Source: Cryptomeria japonica (taxonomy: Eukaryota > Streptophyta > Pinopsida > Cupressales > Cupressaceae). Taken from it: DNA of 64,000 bases. Positions 35,301-44,883 of this stretch are shown piece after piece. A model generated the notes under the pieces. It was not told the origin of the DNA, ran no database searches, and saw only the letters and a program-made list of their open reading frames with translations. The position numbers and the translations under genes are program-made. The DNA lies in contig NC_081406.1 in NCBI RefSeq assembly GCF_030272615.1, positions 398,137,939 to 398,201,938 of the forward strand, written 5' to 3'. The stretch's first letter is position 1, and each line of letters opens with the position of its first letter.

Positions 35301-35830
35301 CAAAGTTTGCAAATCTAACAATAAGAATAGGAGAGATAATATTGTTTGGTGTTTTCCTGATCATGAATGGATAAAGGTGTATTTTGATGGGGCGGCTAAA
35401 GGCAACCCTGGGAAGTCTAGTGGTGGAGGAGTCATCAGAAATGCTCAAGGTGTCTGTATTGCTGCTATTGCTTCTCCTTTTGGGGTCCAAAATAATCATG
35501 TGGTTGAAGCTTAGGCTATGTTAAAAAGCCTCTAGCTTGCTCAGGGATTCAAATTTTAAAAAATTTGGCTGGAAGGGGACTCCCTCAACATCATCCAGGC
35601 CCTTAAAGGTACTAGTTCTGTTTCTTGGAATATTACTAATTTAGTTGAAAGTGCTAAAAAGTTATTAAATGAATATGTTAGTATTCTCATAACTCACACT
35701 CTAAGGGAAGGCAATAAGGTTACAGACCTCTTAGCTAATTAAGGGGTCAATTTAGAGTTGGAGATTAAATATATCGGAGAGACCCATTGTAGAGAGCAAT
35801 TATTATTTGATTGCATCAATGGGTCAATTT
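35301..35830 (+). pseudogene. LINE ORF2, C-terminal RNase H
   Basis: RNase H-like domain typical of plant L1 elements: VYFDGAAKGNPGKSSGGGVI (Asp), NNHVVEA (Glu), WLEGDSLNIIQALKG (Asp), TLREGNKVTDLLAN (Asp). In-frame stops lie at VVEA-stop-AM, SL-stop-LAQ and LAN-stop-GV. The ORF2 frame fades near 35830. Confidence 0.85.
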
Positions 35831-36104
35831 AAAATCATGATTATCTTTTGGGATCTAGATATCAAAGACAGAGCTTGGGGGCAAATGAACTATCAGTTAA
35901 TGATTGCTTTTAGGCATCAGTTTTATGATCATATGTGCGATGGGGATTATAATAATAAGTGTCGGTTTTGTGCAGCCATTATCATTATCCTTGAAACCAC
36001 GAAAGGGGTCTCTATTATGTTATTCCAGAATTTTGCACAGGAACTTGTGGTTAAATCTATAGATTGTGAGATATACCTTTGGGTACTTCGACTTGCTATT
36101 CAAA
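35831..36104 (+). other. LINE spacer between ORF2 and ORF3
   Basis: About 275 bp. An open frame (35807-36115) spans it in another register, but its composition (RHQFYDHMCDGDYNNKC) gives no family match. No terminal repeat marks a nested insertion here. Confidence 0.45.
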
Positions 36105-37706
36105 ATGGTAGGTAACTTAAACAGGAATGAGCCCTCTGATTGCAAAAACTGGAAGAGTGAGCATAAAGTGTGGAGGAGGCTTCATAGATATGGTTTCACC
36201 GACTATATGGAAAAGCTGCATGGTAGTAGAAATTAGGTATCTCATGGCTTTGGTAGGGGCTCAAACAACAATAGAGTCACCTTGTTTGGGGAAACCTGGA
36301 ATATTGATGAGGATCTGGTAGCGGAGGTCACGGGTCTTCACAATGAGGGCACTAAATTCTATAGACAATAGAAGTATGCTGCTGAAGTGATTAAAAACTT
36401 CCCAAAGTCTAAGGATGAGAAGGTTCGCCTTGCAAAGAAAGACAACATCTCCTACTACCTACCCCAATAGGTAAAGTCTTTTTGGCAGAAAGTGTTAAGG
36501 GTTTTGATGGAGTTCCTTACTGTTGATGGTAGATTTACTAAAATCTATAACTATCATTTTGCAATTCTTAATCATTTCCGCCATGGGGTTAAGATTTCCC
36601 CACCCTTTTACTTAGCTTCTTCTCTGAATGAGAGTTTGGCTGACCACTCTAAAAAGCCTAGTTCTTACCCCATAGCCCATCAGAGGCTTATTTTGCTCAT
36701 TTATGAATACCTAAAGGAAAAAGCTAGGGCTAGCAAGTATGATTACCTGGTAATTAATGCACATGTTTTTGAGAGCTATAATGATTCTGAGTCTGATGAT
36801 GACCAGTCTAATGCCCCTACCCATAAAAAATGGAGAGTTGATATTGATAATGTGGAAACAGAGGTGCATTATGATTTGGAGGAGGAAAAGGGGAAGGATA
36901 TTGAGACAAAAATGGAGAGTGAGAAGGAAGAGAATGTTGGAGAAGGGGAGGAAGGGAAATCTAAAAACCCTTATTCTAACCTTATGGGCTCGGATAGTAG
37001 GAATATTGCCCTGAACTCTATGGAGGAAGACAACCCTAATTCTGTGAGCATTGAGCAAGGTAGGGAATCAACGAATACTATTTTGGATACTGCCCGAAAT
37101 TGCACACTGGAGTCCTTCAATCTCTAGAAGTGGGTTATTGACAACATTACTAGCATTCAGAGTAATAAGAGGAACCTGGAAAATAAGATACACAATTTGA
37201 TTAAGGAAACAAATTCAGGGAAAAAGAGTGAGGAGATGGAAACTAGTGAAGTTGAGGAGGAAATTGAGATGCAGGACTGGTCGAAAAAAGACCTGATAAA
37301 AGGGGATTTGAAACATCTGGAGGATGTTATCAGAATTGTAAAAGAAAAGGCTGAGGTGGATAAAGATAACATCATCACTCGGGTTGCTCAAACTAAGAAG
37401 GCTTTGAAAAGCTTCATGAACCACAGTCTTGAGGTCTTAAGAGTTTCGTCACATAATATGAATGTCTTGGTGGATCACTTAGAGAGGAAAAATCAGGATA
37501 AGAACTTGGTAATCATTGAAGATGTACCGACCTCCAACTCCACCCATCAAATCTCCAGGAAAAGGACCAGGTAGACCACCACTGATATGGAGACCAAAAT
37601 GAAAGACATCCAGCTGAAACAGGAGAGAAATGATCTGAGAGAAGCCACTAAGGCCATGATGCTTTTGGTTCAGAATGCTGAGGAGTCTATTAAAGTTTTA
37701 ATTTGA
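36105..37706 (+). pseudogene. LINE ORF3: unidentified 533-codon protein with coiled coil
   Basis: One continuous reading frame from MVGNLNRNEPSDCKNWKSEH (36105) to a TGA at 37704, broken only by five TAG codons (36234, 36369, 36468, 37125, 37572). The first ~250 residues look globular: WRRLHRYGFTDYMEKLHG, VTLFGETWNIDEDLVAEVTG, VLRVLMEFLTVDGRFTKIYN and LLIYEYLKEKARA. The middle is acidic (NDSESDDDQS, DLEEEKGKDIETKMESEKEE). The end is a probable coiled coil (KDLIKGDLKHLEDVIRIVKE, LEVLRVSSHNMNVLVDHLER) with a basic stretch SRKRTR. It lies inside the LINE duplication but after RNase H, where plant LINEs usually have no ORF. The function is unknown. Confidence 0.7.
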
Positions 37707-37898
37707 AATGTAATGGTGGGTTTTGGATGCCAATTTCTTGTTGGCTCCTTGCTGTCCTTTTGTCCTAGCTGTTGGTTTTTGTGCTAGTCTTTTGCAACTA
37801 TTTTGTCTTGGTCTTATCTTCTCTTATTTCTTTCTTTCTCATCTTTCGTATTGTAAGCGGGTTTTGGGTCCCTTAAAACCTGTTTTTCCTTAATCAAA
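37707..37898 (+). other. LINE 3' UTR and A tail
   Basis: T-rich sequence with CTTTCGTATTGTAAGCGG, then GGGTCCCTTAAAACC and TGTTTTTCCTTAATCAAAAA. The short A run directly precedes the duplication copy at 37899-37907. Confidence 0.8.
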
Positions 37899-37907
37899 AA
37901 CATCCAT

Positions 37908-38738
37908 CTGGTAGACCTTAAAGCCTTTAAATGCAACATAATCAAGTAACATTCTTAATCCTTCCAATCTTACCACTGGTGCAAAGGTTTCTCCATAATC
38001 TTCTCCTTCTTTTGGTGCATAGTCTTTTCATACCAACCTTTCTTTATTCCTCACAACCTTGACTTCTTCATTCAACTTGTTTCTAAAGACCCATTTAGTG
38101 CCAATCATATTCTTGTCTTTTGGTCTGGGAACAAGTGTCCATGTCTTGTTCTTCTCTATCCGATCCAATTCCTGATTTATAGCATTAATCCAATCATCAT
38201 CCTTCAATGCCTCTCTTACTATTTTAGGTTCAATAGTCGAAATTAGACAAGAATTTTCTCTGATTTTCCTTCTTGTTTGTACACCAACATTTTTATCTCC
38301 TATAATTTTTTCTTCTGAATGATTTAATCTAACATACCTTGGTATTACTGGTTCCTATTCTGTGTCTTCTACTTCATGTTCTTCATCTTCTTCATCGCTT
38401 TCTTCATTTACCGGTTGAGCACTCATTTTTGCATTTTCCTGCTCATCATTCTTTTCTACTTTCGGTTCAATAAACACAAGTTTTTCTTCATCTTTCTTAG
38501 GTTCAGATCTGCTGGTCTTATTATATTTCTTAGAGAGTTCATATACCTTCACATTTGCACTCTCAATGATCCTTTTTGTTCTCTTGTTATAACATTTGAA
38601 AGCCTTACTCTTTGTAGAGTAACCAAGAAAAATACCTTCATCACACTTTGCATCAAACTTTGTAGTGAAATCATCACATTTAATGAAACATTTACTCTCA
38701 AATTTTTTAAAGTAACTTACATTAGGAGTCTTTCCATG
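37908..38738 (-). pseudogene. RT N-terminus and integrase-RT linker of the inner Copia
   Basis: Read right to left. The acidic linker 38355-38552 has ESDEEDEEHEVEDTE, preceded by the integrase C-terminal YSTKSKAFKCYNKRTKRIIE-like codons near 38560-38640. The RT N-terminus has ELDRIEKNKTWTLVPRPK, NMIGTKWVFRNKLNEE, DYGETFAPVVRLEGLRML and the end FKVYQ, where the LINE duplication begins. A stop falls in the RLV-stop-KDY segment. Sequence continues at 30393. Confidence 0.85.
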
Positions 38739-39290
38739 CTATAATTTGTAAGGTGTTTTGTTGTTACCTCTGTTGACAAGTACCCGGTTCAAAGTGTAAA
38801 CAACAGTGCTAATTGCTTCTCTCCAAAATATTTTTGGTACTTCACCTTGAATCAACATGGTTCTAGAAACTTCAAAAATTGTTCTATTCATTCTCTCTTC
38901 TATCCCATTCTGTTGTGGAGTTCTAGGAGCTAACATCTGCCTCTTGATTCCTTGTTCATCACAAAACTTCACAAACTCATCAGAAGTAAATTCTCCTCCC
39001 CAGTTAGATCTCAAACATTTCAAATTCTTCCTGGTTTCTTTCTCAACTAAAGCTTTGAATGATTTGAATTTATTGAATGCCTTAGACTTTTCTCTTAGAA
39101 ACATTACCCACATCATCTTGGAAAAATCATCAATGAAAATCATGAAATATCTATCACCAAAATAGCTCGTAGTCCTCATAGGACCACGAAGATCAGTATG
39201 AACCAAATCTAAAATATTTTCTAAAGAGAAATACTTACTCTTAAGAGATACAAAAGTAATCTTACCCATCTGACAATCCTTACATAACAC
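38739..39290 (-). pseudogene. Integrase of the inner Copia
   Basis: A 183-codon open stretch. The zinc-binding end gives CKDCQMGKITF. The catalytic core has LVHTDLRGPM (Asp), LRSNWGGEF and APRTPQQNGIEERMNRT (Glu). The second catalytic position, Asp in the usual LRSDRGGEF, is Asn here, and the next Arg is Trp, so the enzyme would be inactive even in its open part. The outer Copia retains LRSDRGGEF at the same place. Confidence 0.9.
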
Positions 39291-39308
39291 ATTATCCAGT
39301 TTAATAAG

Positions 39309-40086
39309 CTAGGGCAAACCTCTCAAAATACTTGATTTACTAACATTTATCAAATTGTCAAAATTCACATGACAAAACCTCTTGTGCCATAACCATCTGT
39401 CTTCAATATTTGCCACCAAATAACTATTCACATTAGTATTCAAATGAAATAGATTACCTCTTGTTTGATTTCCAGTAGCAATCAATTCTCCATTACTTGC
39501 AAGAATCCTACACACTCCACTTTTAAATTCTTGGAGATATCCCTTATCATTTAATTGACCAACACTCAAAATGTTATGTTTTAATCCACAACCCAAAAGA
39601 CGTCATCTGCATTACTTTTTCCATTTAATGAAATAGTTCCTTTACCTTTAACCATGCAGAGTGAGTTGTTACCAAACCTTACCACACTGCCATCAAATTC
39701 TTCAAGAGATAAGAACTTGTTTCTATCACCGGTCATGTGGTGTGAGAAACCACTATCTATTATCTATTCATCACTGCTATCCATGTGAGACACCTATGCA
39801 TTTTCATTAGTTAGATCTTCCTTCACAACAACAAACACTGTCTCCTCATTGTCATCTTATTTTGATTCTTCATCTGCCACACCTTTATCCACTACAATAT
39901 AGCAATGCTTATGTCCTTTTCCTTTAAATTTCCTAAACTTTTCCTTTTTATCACCATTAGGACAATTTGCAGCAATGTGTCCATCTTATTGTAGGAAAAA
40001 CACTTCAAAGGAAGTTTACCTTTGTACTTATCGGTGCCTCTATGAAATATTTTAGCCAATAGTGCCTCAAGTTCCATCAGATGATC
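39309..40086 (-). pseudogene. GAG-pre-integrase, protease and zinc knuckle of the inner Copia
   Basis: Read right to left. The knuckle region 39892-40077 has LPLKCFSYNKMD, where the second Cys has become Tyr and the rest is frame-shifted. The protease core at about 39665-39775 has IDSGFSHHMTGDRNKF, with the DSG active site. GAG-pre-integrase at 39309-39596 has LKHNILSVGQLNDKGY, GNLFHLNTNVNS and WLWHKRFCHVNFDNL. Confidence 0.82.
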
Positions 40087-41350
40087 TTAATTATGATCCT
40101 TAGTTCTGCTACCGCCATGGCTAGTCCTGCAGTCATGATTATGACAAATATCCTTTCCTTTCTTCACAGATGCACCGGTTACAAAATCTTTAAAAGTAGA
40201 TTCAGACGGTTTGGAAACACTATTATCAAAGCTGTTTAACTCAAATGCAGTCAACTTTCCAATAAGAGAATCAACAATGACTTTATCTTTAGAAATAGAT
40301 CTCAGTTCTTGAATTGCAGAAACTCTAATAGCATATTGTGGTAGGAGAGTTCTAAGCATTTTACTAACAACAACAACATCATCATCAATCTTACCGCCAA
40401 CACTCTTAATACCACCTACAACTTCTTTAACCCTTTGACTATATTGTACAATGTTGTCACCATCAACCATTTTCATGTCATCAAATTTGCCTCTTAACTT
40501 TCTTCTTTTGCTCTTTGTACATGTTCATCTCCTCCATAAATAAAGTCTAATTTCTCCCATACCTCAAATGCAGTTTCTAATTCATGAACATCTTGTTGAA
40601 ATGTGGTGACTGATCAGCAAAGTACTGTACACTCAGCACGTATCCTCATCGGGGTCTGGGGCCAGGCTGGGCCCTGGGCAAGGGTTTGGGGGTGGCAGCC
40701 CTCGAGAAAAATGAGGGTTTGGGGGCGGGAGCCCCCAAGAAAATTTTTTTTGGGTATTTTTTTTTGATGAAAACCGACATTGTAATAAAACCCTAAAAAG
40801 GCCGACTTTGTTTTTGCCCTAAAAACACATGCTATAAGCGGCTGGGATGCTTAAGGCATTGTAAGGTTGATGTACTATTTTTGCTGGATAATAAGAAAGA
40901 TTGGACGACTGTGTATGGTGGACGTAACCCATTCTAGGTGAACCACGTTAAATCTCTGTGTTATCTGTGTCCTGTTTTATTTTTGTATCTTTTGTATTTA
41001 AATCTACATGATATAATTGTTAGTTCATATTTGCTTCGGATCTACTTGAAACCCTAACACATCTATATACTTAGAATCAAATAGAGTACTTACAATTGCT
41101 TCCAAATCTTGAATGTTTTCTTGTTGTTCTTTAAGGTCATCCGGTGTCAAGGGGTTGATAGTAGGAGCAACATACTTGTTTACCACATGATTCTAATACT
41201 GAGTACCTAATCCTTTGATGTATATCTTCATCCAGTCTTTCCATATCCGGTAGTTGTCCTTGGTAAACTTGGGACCTTCCTTCTTCATCATCTTTCTTTA
41301 GGATCTTTCCCTCAAGTTGTTAAGCTTTCTACACATAGAGGACCAATTCT
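40087..41350 (-). pseudogene. gag of the inner Copia, split by a solo LTR
   Basis: The open piece 40087-40476 shows a Copia capsid with NIVQYSQRVKEVVGGIKSVG, IDDDVVVVSKMLRTLLPQYA and LIGKLTAFELNSFDN (UBN2/gag-polypeptide type). The N-terminal part lies at 41065-41350, beyond the solo LTR at 40594-41059, and codes for the region before EVWEKLDFIYGGDEH-type codons near 40530-40590. Stops and frame changes throughout. Confidence 0.8.
40594..41059 (+). mobile_element. 466-bp solo LTR with exact CATCT duplication
   Basis: Starts TGTTGAAATG and ends CCCTAACA, flanked by CATCT at 40589-40593 and 41060-41064 inside the inner Copia gag. The first 150 bp are unusually G-rich. Orientation is taken from the downstream segment GAACCACGTTAAATCTCTGT, common near the 3' end of plant Copia LTRs. 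No internal region remains. Confidence 0.9.
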
Positions 41351-41361
41351 CCGATACCAAT
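41351..41361 (-). other. Primer binding site of the inner Copia
   Basis: The minus-strand ATTGGTATCGG follows the LTR end (...ATTAACA) directly. It corresponds to the start of an initiator-Met tRNA primer site, TGGTATC. Confidence 0.8.
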
Positions 41362-42851
41362 TGTTAATTTAGAGGATCTGGTTAATACTGAGAGGGGAGG
41401 TGAATCAGTATTAACAATAATTTCAAACTTAAAAGTTGAACTTATTAAACTTCACCAAATCAATCATAAACTAGTAATAAACTCTTTACCATTACTAGTA
41501 ATCACTGATAACCAACTGTTAAACTGATTTAACAAAGCTGCTCATTAAGTGTTCATCAACATGCATAAAATGAATGTAAATAAAATAAAAACATCAGAAA
41601 CATTCACCACATGAACACCATGTTTTTCACATGGAAACCCAAATAGGGAAAAACCACAATGGGAATTGGTACCCACAAAAATTGTGCACTCTTTCAGAAT
41701 GTACCCTGTTAGGAGCCTAGCTTGGTTAGGATATTACAAAGATGCCCTATTAGGAGCCACTCAATTAAGGGATTTAGATGATGAGCCCTGTTAGGAGCTT
41801 TGACTTGTTAGGATCAACCTTGCAAGAGGATTAAACACTCAGATGTTGAGCTACCCGGTTAAGGGATTTACAATGTAAGGCCAATTAGGAGCTACCCAGT
41901 TAAGCGATTTTGATTGCTGTAATTGTTAGGGAACATCGGTGAATGATCTAGGTATAACACTTAACTGCTTGCTTGATCAGTCCCAATTCTGCTCCAAATC
42001 TACTACACTCACACTCTGGTTTGGCTTCACACTCTTCTCAAAAACCACTGACACAACAAACATAAACTAAATCAACATAAATAACCTTTACAACTTAGTC
42101 GGTTACAAAACCCTAAGACTTACAACATAGATCATCACAAATCTTTACAACTCATTACAAATCATCAAATGGATCATTACAATCAATTATAAATCAATTA
42201 CAATTGTTGAATAATCACTGCACCTTGATCTGATACAAATTCAAACCCTTAGAACACTCTTCTAAGCACTCTATTGTTTCCCAAGAAATTCCATCTTCAA
42301 ACGCGCCAAAATAACAATTCATCCATCTATGCAGGTTATGCCACATTACGTCCAACATTTAAACTTGATGTAGATCACTGCCAAACCAAAAATCATTGCT
42401 GGTTAAGAGAATTATTTTTTGGTCCTTAAACCCTTCTTAAACCCTAGCAAAAATACAACAAAAATCATAAACACGACTTTCGAAAACCAAAACATGATGT
42501 GGTTCCGGTCAGATACATATTACAATGATACAAACTCACATTCCAAACTGCAACACTTCAATCATCACCAATCGCCATATCTAATCAAAACATTTACTCG
42601 TTTATTGGTTAAGGTCCTAATTCCCAATTTCATATTTCTTTACCGGTAAGGTCTTTCCAGTAGACCAAGAAGACAAAGATGACAAATGCAACATAGCAAA
42701 CATCAGTTGCCATCAATGACAACACAAATATCTAATCAAAGTCATCCAATCATGTAATCTCAATCTCTTTATAGCAATGTCATCACAAACAGTCCTTTAC
42801 CGGTTCAGTCATCATTCTTCATCTGGATCAGTTGTGCCAATCATGCCAACA
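41362..42851 (-). mobile_element. 5' LTR of the inner Copia
   Basis: 1,490 bp. On the minus strand it starts TGTTGGCATGATTGGCAC and ends AAATTAACA. It matches 27953-29416 closely throughout, with the same repeated CTATTAGGAGC/GGTTAAGGGATTT units at 41700-41930. Confidence 0.92.
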
Positions 42852-42856
42852 AATTT

Positions 42857-43898
42857 TTCCACATAAATAGATCTGATAACTTAAAAGACACATTACTTAA
42901 CCATAAATAGATATGAGCATGAAAGAGAACACATATGAAATAGTAGATATGATTTGGAAAACCCAAGAAGGGAAAAACCACGGAGAATGTTAGTTCTCAA
43001 TATGAAAACACTAGTTAGGGTGACATTGGTTAAAGTGATTTTTGCAAAGATGGATCACTACCAGAATGCTCACTACAGGTGGGCTCACTGCTCAAGTAAA
43101 TTCGCCAAAAAAAGGAGTGCTTACTACTTAGAGGAAGAAAGAAAGGATCCACCATAAAGGCACAATTGCCACACTGTTGTAATGTAAAAAGAAACCTTAG
43201 GTTCATTGCCACTAGTACCAAACAACATTAGCAAACAACCATATTGATCAACCACTTCACATTACCAAATATTGATCTTCCTTTTACAATCAACTTCCTT
43301 CTATGAATCCTTCTTATAATATTTCATTACAATCATTCTATATATATACTGATATCCAGAATATATTTTCCAAGTTGGTCAAGGAGATAATAAAACATTT
43401 TTCAAAATAGGTCTCCACTAAGCATTCCCATGGTGGAAAGGAATGAGAAGTGGACCACACCATAAAGAAACAACACGTTATCCAAACACCGCAATCACCA
43501 GACTAAAAGATAAAGCATCCAGGGTTAGTCAAATCAAGAAAGAACATGGCAAAAAATACATCTCTGGAGCACATCAACACGTGCTGAATTAGAATAACCA
43601 AGATAGATGCATGAGAAGCATATATCTAGAAACACATCATGAGACCTTAAAATGTGAAGCTCTGCAAACTCTTCCAGACAATCATTATCATCACTAAATA
43701 GACTTCCAGAGCACAACTTTCAGACCACCAAAACATGAGAGTGGAATCTCAAGGCAATATCCCATAACATACCAACACATCATGAAAATATCTGCAATAA
43801 GTCAGAACATCTGAGAGAAAAACTAAACATTGAAACAAAATTAGTACGTTGACATCAATGACAACCATACTGAAGCATCAGTCAATTTCACATTTGCA
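42857..43898 (-). mobile_element. 5' LTR of the outer Copia, main fragment
   Basis: Continues the LTR interrupted at 27952. It matches about 2885-3956 (shared 'acttaaccataaa', 'atgagcatg', 'gttagttctcaatatgaaaacac', and the end CACATTTGCA). Outer boundary at 43898. Confidence 0.85.
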
Positions 43899-44729
43899 AC
43901 ATTGCCTTGGGATTGGTTTGGAATTTGTCTTGGTAGTGTGAAACCTGTAAACTGAACAACAAAAACATGTTCACAAGTTTCCCTTGGTTTTTCATACTTC
44001 GCCCTCATGGTTGATGGCTTCTTTTATTATGATTTTGATGAAATGAAAAGGGTTTATTAGGAAAATTGTTAGTTTTCCACCAATATAAGATATACCTTAT
44101 TTTTAATTTAATAGATAATTATTAATGATTTTTACACACATTATGACTAAAGTCCTAATTGATAGGCTAACTGAAAAATATCTATAACTTTCAAAAAGAT
44201 ATAATTTTTTTGAACTCGAAAGATGCTACACATTCTATGCTTCCCATACTTTAGGATAATAGGAACTAGTCTAAGAAGAATAAAATTTGAACATATCACG
44301 AGTTTTGTAAGGAAATAGGAACTAGTCTCTAGTAGAGTTTCCATTGTATTTTTTCTCCAACCCATATCTCATAAATTCTAAGAAGTTGCAAATTTATATT
44401 TTCAAAGTTACTATTCAAATAGAAAAAAATGAGAGAATAAGCTATTCTCTCCCACACTTTAAGATCTGAAAAACCTAGGGGTATCCCTATAACCCATTAT
44501 ATTCTATATGAATACAATAAGCTTATCACTATGTACAATAGATAATTTTTTTATACAAACATAGAAATGGTTTAGAAGATTCCCCATGCTATATAAACAT
44601 ATCTTGCACCCTTTTAGGGTATGAAGATGAGAAATCAAATATTTTTTTTATCTTTAATGTATTAGTGGGATAGGAGGAATTTCTTTGACTAACCGACGAA
44701 TATTCAAGGAAAATAAAATTATTAGATAG
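43899..44729. other. Flanking sequence, nothing recognised
   Basis: AT-rich DNA outside the nested stack. The open frame 44147-44365 (minus) shows no family resemblance. Confidence 0.5.
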
Positions 44730-44741
44730 CTACCAATATGG

Positions 44742-44871
44742 TTTTTTTTTTTGATAGGTAATGGGCCGAAGTTGATAAAGTGTACATACCCTACCCCCTT
44801 TGTGGGATTTGAACTCATGACCTCTATTTCAAGAGCACAAATTATCCACCGCTAGACCAACTCAGGTTGTA
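44742..44871 (-). mobile_element. tRNA-derived SINE with 12-bp target duplication
   Basis: Read on the minus strand, the head contains a polymerase III A box TGGTCTAGCGG and a B box GTTCAAATC, about 38 bases apart, then a unique body (GGGTATGTACACTTTATC) and an A tail of 11. The duplication CTACCAATATGG is exact (44730-44741 and 44872-44883). The B-box end resembles a plant SINE head of the Au type. Because of the A tail and duplication it is a retroposed SINE, not a tRNA gene. Confidence 0.93.
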
Positions 44872-44883
44872 CTACCAATATGG

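Larger units (their letters stand above)
30394..37898 (+). mobile_element. Plant L1-type LINE, 7.5 kb, with three ORFs
   Basis: Bounded by the 9-bp duplication AACATCCAT and ending in a short A tail (TCAAAAA). Order: ORF1 (30433-32108), ORF2 with endonuclease, RT, zinc-binding and RNase H domains (32132-about 35830), ORF3 (36105-37706) and a 3' UTR. The 3' UTR ends GTTTTGGGTCCC, TTAAAACCTG, a form common to plant LINEs. ORF1 lies close to the 5' end, so the copy is near full length apart from an RT deletion. It splits the inner Copia RT. Confidence 0.92.
27953..42851 (-). mobile_element. Inner Ty1/copia LTR retrotransposon, host of a LINE and a solo LTR
   Basis: Read right to left, the order is 5' LTR (41362-42851), primer site (about 41351-41361), gag, zinc knuckle, protease, integrase, RT, RNase H, polypurine tract (about 29417-29428) and 3' LTR (27953-29416). 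It lies in the 5' LTR of the outer Copia. The flanking pentamers are ATTTT (27948-27952) and AATTT (42852-42856), a 4/5 match, so the duplication is only probable. It contains the LINE at 30394-37898 and a solo LTR at 40594-41059, and has lost codons between RT and RNase H. Confidence 0.9.
2807..43898 (-). mobile_element. Outer Ty1/copia LTR retrotransposon, split by nested insertions
   Basis: Read right to left, the order is 5' LTR (42857-43898 plus 27865-27952), primer site (27851-27863), gag (27091-27863), zinc knuckle, protease, integrase (8816-10475), RT-RNase H (4183-5769), polypurine tract (3958-3971) and 3' LTR (2807-3956). Protease-integrase-RT order is diagnostic of Ty1/copia. Later elements occupy 5775-8810, 10481-27085 and 27953-42851. 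The rejoined LTR halves are similar in length (about 1.13 and 1.15 kb), and coding resumes correctly across each insertion. The outer duplication is unclear (candidate cattt/cattg). The two LTRs differ substantially, so this is the oldest layer. Confidence 0.88.

Noticed and set aside
44742-44871. A possible tRNA gene on the minus strand
   Set aside because: It has only A/B boxes and a tRNA-like head, an A tail and a 12-bp duplication. It does not fold into a full cloverleaf with an acceptor stem, so it is a SINE.
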